A DNA stretch of 10,889 bases from an uncultured Prevotella sp. (GTDB lineage Bacteria; Bacteroidota; Bacteroidia; Bacteroidales; Bacteroidaceae), in contig UQHJ01000077.1 of NCBI GenBank assembly GCA_900540885.1, positions 1-10,889 on the forward strand, given 5' to 3'. The notes below the pieces were generated by a model. The model was given only the letters and a program-made list of their open reading frames with translations. It searched no databases and was not told the origin of the DNA. Positions 1-7,869 of the stretch are shown here, piece after piece (the first letter of the stretch is position 1; each line of letters opens with the position of its first letter). Made by a program: the position numbers and the translations under genes.

Positions 1-73
1 GTGTCGCTTCGCTTGCCCTGGGCTATGTGCTCCATTGGGCTTTCAGCCCGCCCTTGCTAAATCCGAAACTTGA
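1..73 (+). repeat. Copy 1 of a structured intergenic repeat (left end cut by window)
   Basis: This stretch aligns without gaps to 4725-4797 at about 70 of 73 positions. Its first 59 or so bases match the reverse complement of 4471-4527 even more closely. It contains a short hairpin (GGGCT, three-base loop, AGCCC) and one arm of a larger hairpin built on CCCTGGG, whose partner lies outside the window. It ends 12 bp from the tonB stop codon, so it lies at the 3' end of that minus-strand transcript. No protein is predicted in it. A REP-like or MITE-like element is an inference; the repetition itself is directly visible. Confidence 0.85.
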
Positions 74-85
74 GTAAACTAAGCG

Positions 86-892
86 TTAGTTTAACTTAAA
101 GTCAACAGGTATCGTGATGCGCACGTCAGTCGGTTCGCCCTGTTCGTTCGTTCCAGGTTTCCACTTCGGCATACGCTTTAGTGCGTCCATGGCTGTGCGA
201 TAAATGGCCGAGTCGAAAGCGTTCTTTACGTCAAAGTCCTTTGCGTAGCCGTCTTTACCAACGATAAAGGTAAGTGTTATAGAACCTTCTTTTTTAGCCG
301 TTATGCAGTTAGACGGATAAACGATGTGTTCGTCCAGCCACTTCATAAAGGCGCGCAAGCCTCCAGGGAAGTCAGGCATTTGCGACACTTGCTCTGTAGG
401 CACCACCTTCTGTTTGGCAATAGGCAGCGTCTCATCATGAATACCCGTTGTATCAACTATCGGTGTCGTAATCACCTTATCCTCAGGGTCGTAGTCTATT
501 GGGCCGTCCGTGCCTATCACTTCAAGTGGGGGCAGTCCGTCTACTATCTTGGGGTGTGCGGCCGACTTCGCCCCCGGTGCCGTACGCACAGTAGGTGCCT
601 GTCGTGCGGTAGCTAAGAACTTTACTTTGTAACCTTCCTTCAGTTCAGACGGTTTCTTTGATAAAGCATCTTCAGCCTCCTTCATATTGCGCGCTGTGAT
701 ATAGTGCACATACAAAGCCCACCCTCCTTGCACGAGGGCAAAAGCCAACAACGTGCCGAGCAGCAACGTCAACACACGCCGATAGCGTGCTCCCGTCTGC
801 TCGCGCAGCTTGTAAGCCCCGTATGCCTTGTTGCGCCCTTCAAATACAAGGTCGCACCATTCTTTTGAATATATGTCTTCTCGCGAACGCAC
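86..892 (-). CDS. TonB-family energy transducer protein
   Basis: This 268-residue protein should pass proton-motive-force energy from an ExbB/ExbD complex in the inner membrane to TonB-dependent outer-membrane transporters. The N-terminal cytoplasmic part carries the sequence WCDLVFEGRNKAYGAY (residues 12-27), typical of Bacteroidota TonB homologues. One membrane helix spans about residues 39-62. A periplasmic linker follows, and the TonB C-terminal domain covers about 172-268, with FPGG, YP, a glycine/beta-strand segment and MPKWKPG at 241-247, ending in a beta-strand IPVDF. The start codon is GTG at 892-890. It is accepted because the conserved N-terminal motif begins within about ten residues and a -7 box lies just upstream. 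No exbB, exbD or receptor gene is in the window, so its partners are unknown. Bacteroidota usually carry several TonB paralogues, so I give no symbol. Family call is firm; physiological substrate is not. Confidence 0.9.
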   Translation of the reverse strand: MRSREDIYSKEWCDLVFEGRNKAYGAYKLREQTGARYRRVLTLLLGTLLAFALVQGGWALYVHYITARNMKEAEDALSKKPSELKEGYKVKFLATARQAPTVRTAPGAKSAAHPKIVDGLPPLEVIGTDGPIDYDPEDKVITTPIVDTTGIHDETLPIAKQKVVPTEQVSQMPDFPGGLRAFMKWLDEHIVYPSNCITAKKEGSITLTFIVGKDGYAKDFDVKNAFDSAIYRTAMDALKRMPKWKPGTNEQGEPTDVRITIPVDFKLN

Positions 893-914
893 TTCTTTTT
901 TCTTTTTTAGGCTA

Positions 915-922
915 CAAAGTTA
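915..922 (-). promoter_or_regulatory. Candidate -7 box (TAACTTTG) of the TonB gene
   Basis: On the minus strand this reads TAACTTTG, an exact fit to the Bacteroidota -7 consensus TAnnTTTG. It would place the transcription start about 10-20 bases before the GTG start at 892, giving a very short A-rich leader with no Shine-Dalgarno sequence, common in this phylum. I do not see a good TTTG -33 element about 19 bases further upstream, which lowers confidence. The same eight bases occur upstream of aroA. Confidence 0.5.
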
Positions 923-1024
923 GTAGTTTTTTTGCTCTGTTATTCGTTTCGCCACACATATTATACTTCTTTAAAAGGGGACCTATTAGGGGGAGAGGCT
1001 CATTTGCAATCCGAGATATTGCTA

Positions 1025-3502
1025 TCAATCCACGTCGAAGTAGATGTTTACACTCTTGTAGACATCGAAGTGTTGGACAATATCGCGAGCAGAGAACAAG
1101 GTTTGACGTACACTGGAAGGGGTGAACTGAGGAGCAATCTTAACCATAATCTTGCGAATATAGAGCAATTGCACACGTGAGACGACGGGACGATCGGGGC
1201 CTAAGAGGTCGTCCTTAAAGTAAGGACGCAACAAGGCCGCAAGGTGCTGAGCTGCGTGGTCGACTACGTCGTCATTACGATGTTTGAGGTAGATGGTGAT
1301 AAGGCGATAAAAGGGCGGGAAGTGGAAGAGTTGGCGCTCCTCCAATTGAGACTGATACATAGCCTCATAGTCATTACGCACGATTTGACCTATAATCGGA
1401 TTGTCCACTTGGCGCGTTTGTAGTATCACTTTCCCTCGCTTGCCACGACGGCCTGCGCGCCCAGCTACTTGACTAAGCATTTGATAAGCACGCTCGTAGG
1501 CACGGAAGTCAGGCATATTGAGTATCTGGTCGGCATTTAAGATGCCCACCACGCGCACACGGTCGAAGTCGAGTCCTTTGGTGACCATCTGCGTGCCGAT
1601 GAGTAGGTTGGTTCGTCCTTGCGAGAAGCGATTGATGATGCGTTCGTAGGCCGAGCGAGTGCGCGTAGTGTCAAGGTCCATACGCTCGGCCTTTGCCTCT
1701 GCAAAGATGCTTTCAGCAGCGGATTCAATCTTTTCGGTGCCATACCCCATGTCACGTAGGTTCGGTTCTTCGCAGTTAGGACACAACTTCGGCACGTTGT
1801 ATTGTGCGCCACAGTAGTGACACACCAATTTATTCAGTCGCTGGTGATAAGTAAGCGTAACGTCGCAACGCGTGCAACGAGGAGTCCAACCACAGGCTTT
1901 GCACATTAGCACAGGAGAGTAACCACGACGATTTTGGAAGAGTATGGCTTGTTCACCTTGTGCGAGGGCCGTGTGTACTTCGTTAGTGAGTTCGGGAGAG
2001 AAAGGAGTCTTCATCAACTTCTTGCGTTGCAGTTCTTTCACATCAGCCACTACAATCTCAGGCATTTGAACGTCGCCAAAGCGGTGTAACATCTTGACGA
2101 GTCCGTATTTGCCGGTCAATGCATTGTGATAAGTTTCAATGGCCGGCGTGGCTGTGCCTAAGAGTACTTTTGCTCCTAACTGTGTGGCCATCACGATAGC
2201 CGTGTCGCGTGCTTGATAGCGAGGGGCAGGGTCTTGCTGTTTGTAGCTCGTCTCGTGCTCTTCGTCTACGATGATAAGGCCCAAGTTTTGAAAGGGAAGG
2301 AAAATAGATGATCGCACGCCCAATATGAGTGGGTAAGGCTTGTCGGAGAGTTGGCGTTGCCATAATTCTACTCGTTCGGCATCGGGAAACTTAGAGTGAT
2401 AGATGCCCATTTTGCTGCCAAATACGCGTCCCAATCGATTGGTGAGTTGGGTCGTAAGTGCTATCTCTGGCACAAGGTAAAGCACCTGTTTGCCTTGTGC
2501 CAACACTTCGCGGATGAGCTGTATATACACTTCTGTCTTACCGCTCGAGGTGACACCGTGTAATAAGCAAACGTTTTTACTTTCGAAGGCTGAAAGGATT
2601 TCATCGTGTGCACGTTGTTGCTCCGTGCTGAGCGGCTTGACCAGAGAGGGACCTTCGCTACGTTCGTCAATGGACTGCAAACGGCTTTGTTCTACTTCAT
2701 ACACCTCCAAAATGCCCCGTTTACGCAAGGCCGTGAGTGCTGTAGCAGCATTCGGTTCTTGACACAAGTCGCGACGGCTTACAGGCTGCAAAAGTTGTGC
2801 ATTCTGTAAAGTAATGGCCATAGTCGATTGGGATAGGTCGAGGTAACGCAAAAGCAATGCCTCTTGCGCTTTGGCTCGCTTTAGGCTATCGAGTACTTGG
2901 TGGAGTGCTTCTTCCGTTTGAAAGTCAGTGGTCAAACGGACGAAGGCTTGCTTGCGTGGCTTGAAGCTCTCCGCAATCGTCTCGCGCACGGCAATGGCAC
3001 CGAGGTCAATGAGCCGTTTAGCGGGACGCATGAGATTACGTTCGCCAAGGTCCTTCTCGAGAGAAAGCAGTTTATGTCCTTTCTCATCATCGAGGGCATT
3101 GTAGAGACGCTGTTCACGTTCAGAGAGTTGTACGGAGTCAATGTCAAAATCGTCATTGCGCACCAAGAGCGTTTCACTCTCCAACTTCAGGCCTGTAGGC
3201 AGTGCAGCTCGCATCACTTCGCCTTGCGTACACATATAATATTGTGCAATCCATTGCCACAACTTGAGTTGTGAGGGCAATACGATGGGGGCGTCGTCAA
3301 CCACGTCGGTGATGGGCTTGAGCTGAATGTTAGGCTGCGGATTGTTGGGGTGAATGGCCAGAACAATGCTGGTGTAGTAGCGCTTTGCCCCAAATTGGGC
3401 GATGACGCGCGATCCCACACTGACCCTATCCTCTAATGCAGAAGGGAGCACGTAGGTGTAGGTGTTGGCTACTGATAGTGGAAGAAGTAGTGTGAGATAC
3501 AT
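1025..3502 (-). CDS. priA: Primosomal protein N' (replication restart helicase PriA)
   Basis: PriA recognises stalled or collapsed replication forks and reloads the replicative helicase; it is a 3'-to-5' superfamily 2 DNA helicase. The 825-residue protein has the N-terminal 3'-DNA-binding domain (about 1-100), a Walker A motif GVTSSGKT at 316-323, the DEEH box at 413-416, motif III GTATP near 449-453, and motif VI QVAGRAGR at 678-685. Between the helicase lobes are eight cysteines in four CxxC pairs (534/537, 543/546, 561/564, 574/577), the zinc-binding insertion that defines PriA. All key residues are present. It is about 90 residues longer than E. coli PriA, with the extra length mainly before the helicase domain. 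The ATG start lies 12 bp after the stop of the pseudouridine synthase gene, so the two are probably cotranscribed. Confidence 0.97.
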   Translation of the reverse strand: MYLTLLLPLSVANTYTYVLPSALEDRVSVGSRVIAQFGAKRYYTSIVLAIHPNNPQPNIQLKPITDVVDDAPIVLPSQLKLWQWIAQYYMCTQGEVMRAALPTGLKLESETLLVRNDDFDIDSVQLSEREQRLYNALDDEKGHKLLSLEKDLGERNLMRPAKRLIDLGAIAVRETIAESFKPRKQAFVRLTTDFQTEEALHQVLDSLKRAKAQEALLLRYLDLSQSTMAITLQNAQLLQPVSRRDLCQEPNAATALTALRKRGILEVYEVEQSRLQSIDERSEGPSLVKPLSTEQQRAHDEILSAFESKNVCLLHGVTSSGKTEVYIQLIREVLAQGKQVLYLVPEIALTTQLTNRLGRVFGSKMGIYHSKFPDAERVELWQRQLSDKPYPLILGVRSSIFLPFQNLGLIIVDEEHETSYKQQDPAPRYQARDTAIVMATQLGAKVLLGTATPAIETYHNALTGKYGLVKMLHRFGDVQMPEIVVADVKELQRKKLMKTPFSPELTNEVHTALAQGEQAILFQNRRGYSPVLMCKACGWTPRCTRCDVTLTYHQRLNKLVCHYCGAQYNVPKLCPNCEEPNLRDMGYGTEKIESAAESIFAEAKAERMDLDTTRTRSAYERIINRFSQGRTNLLIGTQMVTKGLDFDRVRVVGILNADQILNMPDFRAYERAYQMLSQVAGRAGRRGKRGKVILQTRQVDNPIIGQIVRNDYEAMYQSQLEERQLFHFPPFYRLITIYLKHRNDDVVDHAAQHLAALLRPYFKDDLLGPDRPVVSRVQLLYIRKIMVKIAPQFTPSSVRQTLFSARDIVQHFDVYKSVNIYFDVD

Positions 3503-3514
3503 TGACGTTGTGTT

Positions 3515-4390
3515 TTATAAACGAAATCCTTTGGGTACGGGTGTTTCAAATTTTAAAGGTTCGCCCGTAATGGGGTGGTAGAAATTGAGGCGGAAAGCGT
3601 GTAGGGCAAGGCGTCCGATGGGGTCGTCGCCATTGCCGTATTTGGTGTCGCCGCAGACGGGGTGTCCTAAGTCTTGCATGTGAACGCGAATTTGATTTTT
3701 GCGTCCCGTTTCCAACTTCAGTTCTACCAATGAGTGACGACCGTTTGATTTTAATACGCGATAGTGCGTGAGTGCGTATTTACCACCATTGTCGGTTGGT
3801 GAAGAGTAAGTAAAGTAAGCCTTGTTGTCTTTTAACCAACTTTCGACACTTCCCTGCTGCTGGGGCAGTTCGCCTGAGACGAGTGCCAAATAACGGCGGT
3901 CGGTCACGATGTCGCGCCAATTGTGTTCAAGTATTTGTTCTGCTTCAAGTGTCTTGGCATATACAAGCAGGCCCGAGGTGTCGCGGTCAAGACGATGTAC
4001 TACGTGAGCATTACACTTTTGGTGGGTGCGGTGGAAGTAGTCGTCTAACACCTGTTTTACGCAAAAGGAGTGGTGTGAAGAGGCCATGGAGAGAATGCCT
4101 GGTGCCTTTTCGATAACAATGATTTGAGGATCTTCGTAAACGATCTTAACAAACTTCGACTGTAGTTCGCCTTTGGGTTTGCGTTTAGAGATTTCGACCA
4201 ATTGGCCTGGTTGTAGTGTAAGATCAAACTGTCGTGTGTTCTTATGGTCAACGCGCACACCGCCACCTGTAAGAATGGCTTTTGCTCGGTTGTGACTCAC
4301 ACCGTCTAGTGCTTTTTGTATAAATTCGAGTAGCGTTGTGGCCTCCTTTACGCGAAAGGTGGTGTAACGCAGTGATGATGAATTGCGCAT
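3515..4390 (-). CDS. RluA-family RNA pseudouridine synthase with S4 domain
   Basis: This 291-residue enzyme should isomerise uridine to pseudouridine in rRNA or tRNA. Residues about 18-70 form an S4 RNA-binding domain. The catalytic domain follows, with the RluA-family motif HRLDRDTSG at 132-140, in which D135 is the expected catalytic aspartate. The downstream motif GRKNQIRVHM (229-238) and GDTKYG (247-252) are also intact. The arrangement is like RluD/RluC, but sequence alone does not decide which uridines are modified, so no symbol is given. The ATG start at 4390 is supported by the S4 domain beginning soon after. It is the first gene of a likely two-gene unit with priA. Its upstream region is the repeat block 4408-4886, in which I found no clear promoter. 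Confidence 0.93.
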   Translation of the reverse strand: MRNSSSLRYTTFRVKEATTLLEFIQKALDGVSHNRAKAILTGGGVRVDHKNTRQFDLTLQPGQLVEISKRKPKGELQSKFVKIVYEDPQIIVIEKAPGILSMASSHHSFCVKQVLDDYFHRTHQKCNAHVVHRLDRDTSGLLVYAKTLEAEQILEHNWRDIVTDRRYLALVSGELPQQQGSVESWLKDNKAYFTYSSPTDNGGKYALTHYRVLKSNGRHSLVELKLETGRKNQIRVHMQDLGHPVCGDTKYGNGDDPIGRLALHAFRLNFYHPITGEPLKFETPVPKGFRL

Positions 4391-4407
4391 AGGGAAAGTT
4401 TATTCTT

Positions 4408-4470
4408 GAGTTTAATGAGGTTATTGAGTTTAATGGGTTTAATGGGTTTAATGAGTTTAATGAGTTTTTA
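4408..4470 (+). repeat. Tandem 9-bp repeat, seven units (GAGTTTAAT and variants)
   Basis: Seven consecutive 9-bp units can be read from 4408 to 4470: GAGTTTAAT, GAGGTTATT, GAGTTTAAT, GGGTTTAAT twice, GAGTTTAAT and GAGTTTTTA. The tract ends exactly where the larger inverted element begins. It lies 18 bp upstream of the pseudouridine synthase start, inside that gene's 5' region. Imperfect units suggest an older array; the repeat period makes it a candidate for copy-number variation. Confidence 0.9.
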
Positions 4471-4574
4471 GCAAGGGCGGGCTGAAAGCCCAATGGAACA
4501 CATAGCCCAGGGCAAGCGAAGCGACACCCTGGGTATCGCGTGTTGGAGCAGTCGCGCCCTGTAAGGGCAAAAGC
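4471..4574 (-). repeat. Structured intergenic repeat, copy 2 (inverted arm A)
   Basis: The reverse complement of this ~104-bp arm matches 4677-4781, including a perfect 34-bp block (4501-4534 against 4718-4751). Its reverse complement also matches the window start (1-59) with almost no differences. Three small hairpins can be drawn in it: GGGCT/AGCCC, CCCAGGG/CCCTGGG, and GCCCT/AGGGC, each short-looped or enclosing a conserved TCGCTTCGC core. The arms have diverged in the stretch 4535-4552, where only about 12 of 20 positions agree, showing that they are separate diverged copies. Confidence 0.9.
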
Positions 4575-4676
4575 TTTAAGACATGGCGCAAGTATTGAAC
4601 AAAATATACATACGGTGTTCCACTTTAAGACCGCTAAATCAGCTATCAAGCAAGAATAACAATATAAAGGGTTAAT
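4575..4676. other. Unique centre between the two inverted repeat arms
   Basis: About 102 bp of AT-rich sequence separates the two arms. I see no gene. On the minus strand 4608-4600 reads TATATTTTG, close to but not matching the Bacteroidota -7 box, and without a -33 TTTG at the right distance. It might still hold the promoter for the downstream rlu-priA unit, about 210 bp from the rlu start, but the sequence does not prove it. Confidence 0.4.
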
Positions 4677-4797
4677 GCTTTTGCCCTTTCAGGGCGCGGA
4701 GACTCTACTATGCGGGAACCCAGGGTGTCGCTTCGCTTGCCCTGGGCTATGGGCTACATTGGGCTTTCAGCCCGTCCTTGCTAAATCCGAAACTTGA
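4677..4797 (+). repeat. Structured intergenic repeat, copy 3 (inverted arm B)
   Basis: This is the second arm, in the same orientation as the window-start copy and inverted relative to 4471-4574. It holds the GCCCT/AGGGC hairpin, the CCCAGGG/CCCTGGG hairpin (4719-4725 with 4740-4746) and the GGGCT/AGCCC hairpin. It continues past the end of the shared arm with TAAATCCGAAACTTGA, also present at 58-73, so that segment belongs to the repeat family. Arms A and B together could form a very long stem in single-stranded DNA or RNA. Confidence 0.9.
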
Positions 4798-4808
4798 ATA
4801 AGTTTATT

Positions 4809-4886
4809 GAGTTTAATGAGTTTATAGGTTTAATGAGTTTGGCGGGACTTATTAAACTCATTAAACTCATTAAACCCATTAAACTT
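4809..4886. repeat. 9-bp repeat tract that reverses direction, at the 3' end of the TPR lipoprotein gene
   Basis: Forward units GAGTTTAAT and variants occupy about 4809-4840. Then, after a short GC-rich turn (GGCGGGAC), four inverted units follow: ATTAAACTC at 4851-4859 and 4860-4868, ATTAAACCC at 4869-4877 and ATTAAACTT at 4878-4886. The two halves are complementary, giving an AT-rich stem of roughly 30 bp around a small GC-rich loop. The last unit overlaps the stop codon of the minus-strand TPR gene by one base. It could act as a transcript-end structure, but it lacks the GC stem plus U-tract of a classical intrinsic terminator. Confidence 0.85.
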
Positions 4887-7813
4887 TAATACCATTCTCC
4901 GTCATCGTCGGACGAGCTGTTTCCACCAGAACTATTGTCGTTGTTCATTTGTTCAAGTTGTTCGGGAGTATATTCGTCTTCGTAATGTTGCTCAATCGGA
5001 GCCGTTTCAAGCGGTAAGTTTTGAGGCAGTTGGAGTGGAGCAAAAGTCTTGTCGTAGAACTGTTGGTAGTCATTTATACTAAACGCAGTGCCGATAAGGT
5101 CGAGGTTTTGCTTTGACACAATCAACACACGTCCCTTGTTGAGATAGGGAATCATCTCTTTCGACTTAAACACACGTTGTGCGTAAGCGTGAGCTTCATC
5201 GTAAGAGTTAAAGCCCGAAACTACAAATTGACTGAGGCCATTGTCCGTTGTGATATTCATATCAAATCCACGCACTACAAACGTCGTAAAGTTGAAGTGC
5301 GCCATTTCGTAGAGCAGTTGGTTGGCATTGACAGAGTCGGTAGGGTAAGCCAACACAAAGAGGTAGGGCGCATTGCGCTCAGCCGTGAACTGTCGACTCT
5401 TATTGGCATCGTCGACTGCGGCATCAGCAGAGGCCGTGCGGCGGTCCCATAGCGAACCGAGATCGAAAGTGCCCGTTCCGATCTTACGTCCAGCTTCCAA
5501 TCCTTTTACAATCATGCCTGCAAGCGGGCTGACATCACTTTCAGGATATTTCTCCACCAATCCACGCAGTTCCTCTATCAACTCCTTCGTGGTAGATGTG
5601 TTGAGATGCGCCAAAGCATGTACGAGTATAAACTTCGGGCGGTTCAACCCATTCATAAAATCATTGGTAGAGCGTTCAAAGTTAGCGTCCACTTGCTGTA
5701 CGTTGCGTTGGCGATATGCTTGGTAAGTAGCCGTATAGAGCGAATCTTCCATCTGTTTGCCGTAGCGTGCCTTGTATTCAAAGTCTGGGTCGTTAATCAC
5801 CTTTGTTCGTTCGTCGTCGGCAAAGTGTTGCGCCATGTATTGCCGCATGAGCGTAGCACGGTCGGTGCGTCCCCAACGAGAATAGAGCAAGAACAACTGA
5901 TAGTAAACGTCAGCGAGTTGTTCATACGTAGGGTATTGCTTCGTAATACGTTCAAGGGTAGAAGCAGCTAAGGGGAAGTCCTCCAACTCGTCCTTTTCTA
6001 TCAATCCCGCATTATAGAGAGCGTCCATGATCACCTTGTCAGAAGCTTCACGCGCCTCGTCGGTAAAGGGAATATCTTTAAGGTAATATTCACGTTGGTG
6101 AGGGTCGTTGGCCACAGAGTCGTTGGCCTCAGTACCCTCTTCACGCTGGTCTTCCACCTGTGCCAAAGAGTCCTGAGCCGCTTGAAGCGAATCATCAGCC
6201 TCATAGTCAAATCCTTCACCATTGTCCATAGCAATGACCGTGCGGTTAGAGCGGCGCCAATTATCTTCATTCTTACGTTTGCCCCATCGGCTTACGAAGT
6301 CCTGCTTTCCTTGCATCACCACCGTGGGATTATAGAAGTACCAAGCCTTGTTGTTTTGTTGAATGTTGGGACGTGAGGTAGTAGAACTTATGTTCGCCCC
6401 ATTGTTATTCTGCGCATTCTCGTCAGCACGTGCTTGAGCAGCGGAGTCACGTTTTGCCTTGCGTTCCTCGGCTTCTTTCTTCTTCAGCGCGTCAATCACG
6501 CGGTCGATGGCCGCATTGCGATCCGCCTCGCTCATGCGTGCCAAGGCTTGCAGGCTGTCTTGTAGGTGAATAGAAGAGGTAAAAGGCACCAACTTGTCCA
6601 GTATCTTTGAGCGACGCGTAATGTCCTCAAAGTCCTCGCGCGTCTTATCGATAAGCCCGATAGCCTCCGTATAGCAGGGTTGTGCGAGATCAAACTGTCG
6701 GCGGTCCCAATACACCTCGCCCAGTCGGAGCAGAAGAATGCCCTTTTCGATGCCATTGCGTTTGCTCTTCGTGCGCCCCATTTCGTAAGCACTGACGGCG
6801 GAAGCCGTGTCGTGCTGTGCCAAATAGATGTTACCCATAGCGTAATACACTTGGTCAAGGTAGTCCTTGTTATTGTCCGAGCGTGCCATGCGGCGCAACT
6901 TGCTAATCATCTTTTTGCCCTGTCCGCCTTGTTCAGCCAACACTTCCGTTTGTAAGATGCGAGCATTAAAGGCCAGCTCAAAGGGAGGACTCTTACGAAT
7001 GCACTTCTGTAAGGCGGCGTATGCTTCCTTGTTGTTTCCTAAGTGCTGATTAACCTGTCCTAATAAGTAGTAAAGGCGAGCCTGTCGATAACTGCCTTTT
7101 ACATGCTTAGCAGCTCTCGAAAGATAAGGCAAGGCTTCTTCAAAGCGTTCTTGGCGCAGTAGTAGGTCAGCCTGTGTGGCATCTGCTTCGCGTAGCGTTT
7201 GGCGCGTAACGGAGTCGCGACGCATACGTTTTAGCGCATCTTCGGCATCGTAGTACCACTTCACCTGTGCATAACAACGAGCTAACCACTGTCGTGCTTC
7301 AGAGGCCACTTCGGGTTCGGCCGCGTAGAGGCGTGTGATGTATGAGAAAGTGGCTGCCGCTTCAAAAAAGTCTCCCTTCATAAATTGCGAACGCCCCATC
7401 AAGAGCCAAGCATTCTTCAAGAATGGGTTAAATTCCTTGCGTTGTAAGTAAGCCTTCATCTTAGGCGACTTGCGCTTATTGGCACTCACCACGGGGCGAC
7501 GCTTAATGCTATGTAACGAAATGGCCTTTTGACATTTCGTAATAGCCGTTTCGAAATTACTCTTGCCCGTTGTACGCGACTTCTCGTTGCCTACCAAGAA
7601 TACGGGCAATAATTGTGTATAGTCGTCCTTATGACCACTTACTTTGGCCTGTTCGCCTTCGATGTAGGCTTGCGAACCGTTGAAGAATACGTTGTAGCGT
7701 GTCGTGAACGACTGCCAAAAGCGCGAACCCGCCGTATTCTTCTTAGTAGAACACGACGTGAGCCCCCATAGCAGTAATGCTATGCTTATAAATATGTAAG
7801 TGAAACGTTTCAA
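4886..7813 (-). CDS. SprE/PorW-like TPR lipoprotein (type IX secretion-associated family)
   Basis: With the start proposed here the protein has 975 residues. It begins MKRF (TTG read as Met), followed by a hydrophobic signal peptide and the lipobox LTSC with Cys21, so it is a lipoprotein. Helical TPR-type repeats cover about 120-395. A charged, lysine/alanine-rich, coiled-coil-like segment follows near 440-465. Then comes a block WYFYNP...WGKRKNEDNWRRS (about 491-522) and a C-terminal region with DLIGTAFSINDYQQFYD, both of which I recognise from SprE of Flavobacterium and PorW of Porphyromonas. The tail is Ser/Asn/Asp-rich. Those relatives are outer-membrane-associated lipoproteins needed for type IX secretion; that role is inferred here. 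The reading frame is open to 8023 but that would overlap the permease gene and put a non-signal segment in front. The only in-frame start-like codon just before the signal peptide is TTG at 7813, 56 bp after the permease stop. Confidence 0.85.
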   Translation of the reverse strand: MKRFTYIFISIALLLWGLTSCSTKKNTAGSRFWQSFTTRYNVFFNGSQAYIEGEQAKVSGHKDDYTQLLPVFLVGNEKSRTTGKSNFETAITKCQKAISLHSIKRRPVVSANKRKSPKMKAYLQRKEFNPFLKNAWLLMGRSQFMKGDFFEAAATFSYITRLYAAEPEVASEARQWLARCYAQVKWYYDAEDALKRMRRDSVTRQTLREADATQADLLLRQERFEEALPYLSRAAKHVKGSYRQARLYYLLGQVNQHLGNNKEAYAALQKCIRKSPPFELAFNARILQTEVLAEQGGQGKKMISKLRRMARSDNNKDYLDQVYYAMGNIYLAQHDTASAVSAYEMGRTKSKRNGIEKGILLLRLGEVYWDRRQFDLAQPCYTEAIGLIDKTREDFEDITRRSKILDKLVPFTSSIHLQDSLQALARMSEADRNAAIDRVIDALKKKEAEERKAKRDSAAQARADENAQNNNGANISSTTSRPNIQQNNKAWYFYNPTVVMQGKQDFVSRWGKRKNEDNWRRSNRTVIAMDNGEGFDYEADDSLQAAQDSLAQVEDQREEGTEANDSVANDPHQREYYLKDIPFTDEAREASDKVIMDALYNAGLIEKDELEDFPLAASTLERITKQYPTYEQLADVYYQLFLLYSRWGRTDRATLMRQYMAQHFADDERTKVINDPDFEYKARYGKQMEDSLYTATYQAYRQRNVQQVDANFERSTNDFMNGLNRPKFILVHALAHLNTSTTKELIEELRGLVEKYPESDVSPLAGMIVKGLEAGRKIGTGTFDLGSLWDRRTASADAAVDDANKSRQFTAERNAPYLFVLAYPTDSVNANQLLYEMAHFNFTTFVVRGFDMNITTDNGLSQFVVSGFNSYDEAHAYAQRVFKSKEMIPYLNKGRVLIVSKQNLDLIGTAFSINDYQQFYDKTFAPLQLPQNLPLETAPIEQHYEDEYTPEQLEQMNNDNSSGGNSSSDDDGEWY

Positions 7814-7869
7814 TCGAAGTGAAGGTGTATGGTTGGTGGAAGGTAAAACTTGGGGAAGTAGTTGTAAAC

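Noticed and set aside
976..1000. GGGG/CCCC-rich stretch between priA and the TonB gene as an intrinsic terminator
   Set aside because: The only self-complementarity is a four-base CCTA/TAGG around a single base, with no stable stem and no properly placed T-run on the minus strand.
2490..3274. Plus-strand reading frames opposite priA (for example 2897-3274)
   Set aside because: They are antisense shadows of a gene with all PriA motifs intact and show no start signal or recognisable domain.
4600..4608. Minus-strand TATATTTTG as a promoter -7 box for rlu-priA
   Set aside because: Spacing inside the box is off by one base against TAnnTTTG and there is no TTTG about 19 bases upstream; position 210 bp from the start is also not compelling.
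4248..4649. Open reading frame of 133 codons on the minus strand across the 9-bp repeats and arm A
   Set aside because: It overlaps the pseudouridine synthase start in another frame, its middle is a low-complexity SLNPLN string produced by the 9-bp tract, and it shows no protein family feature.
4471..4781. Insertion sequence or CRISPR array
   Set aside because: There is no transposase reading frame between or beside the arms, and the repeats are not regularly spaced with unique spacers; a non-coding inverted element fits better.
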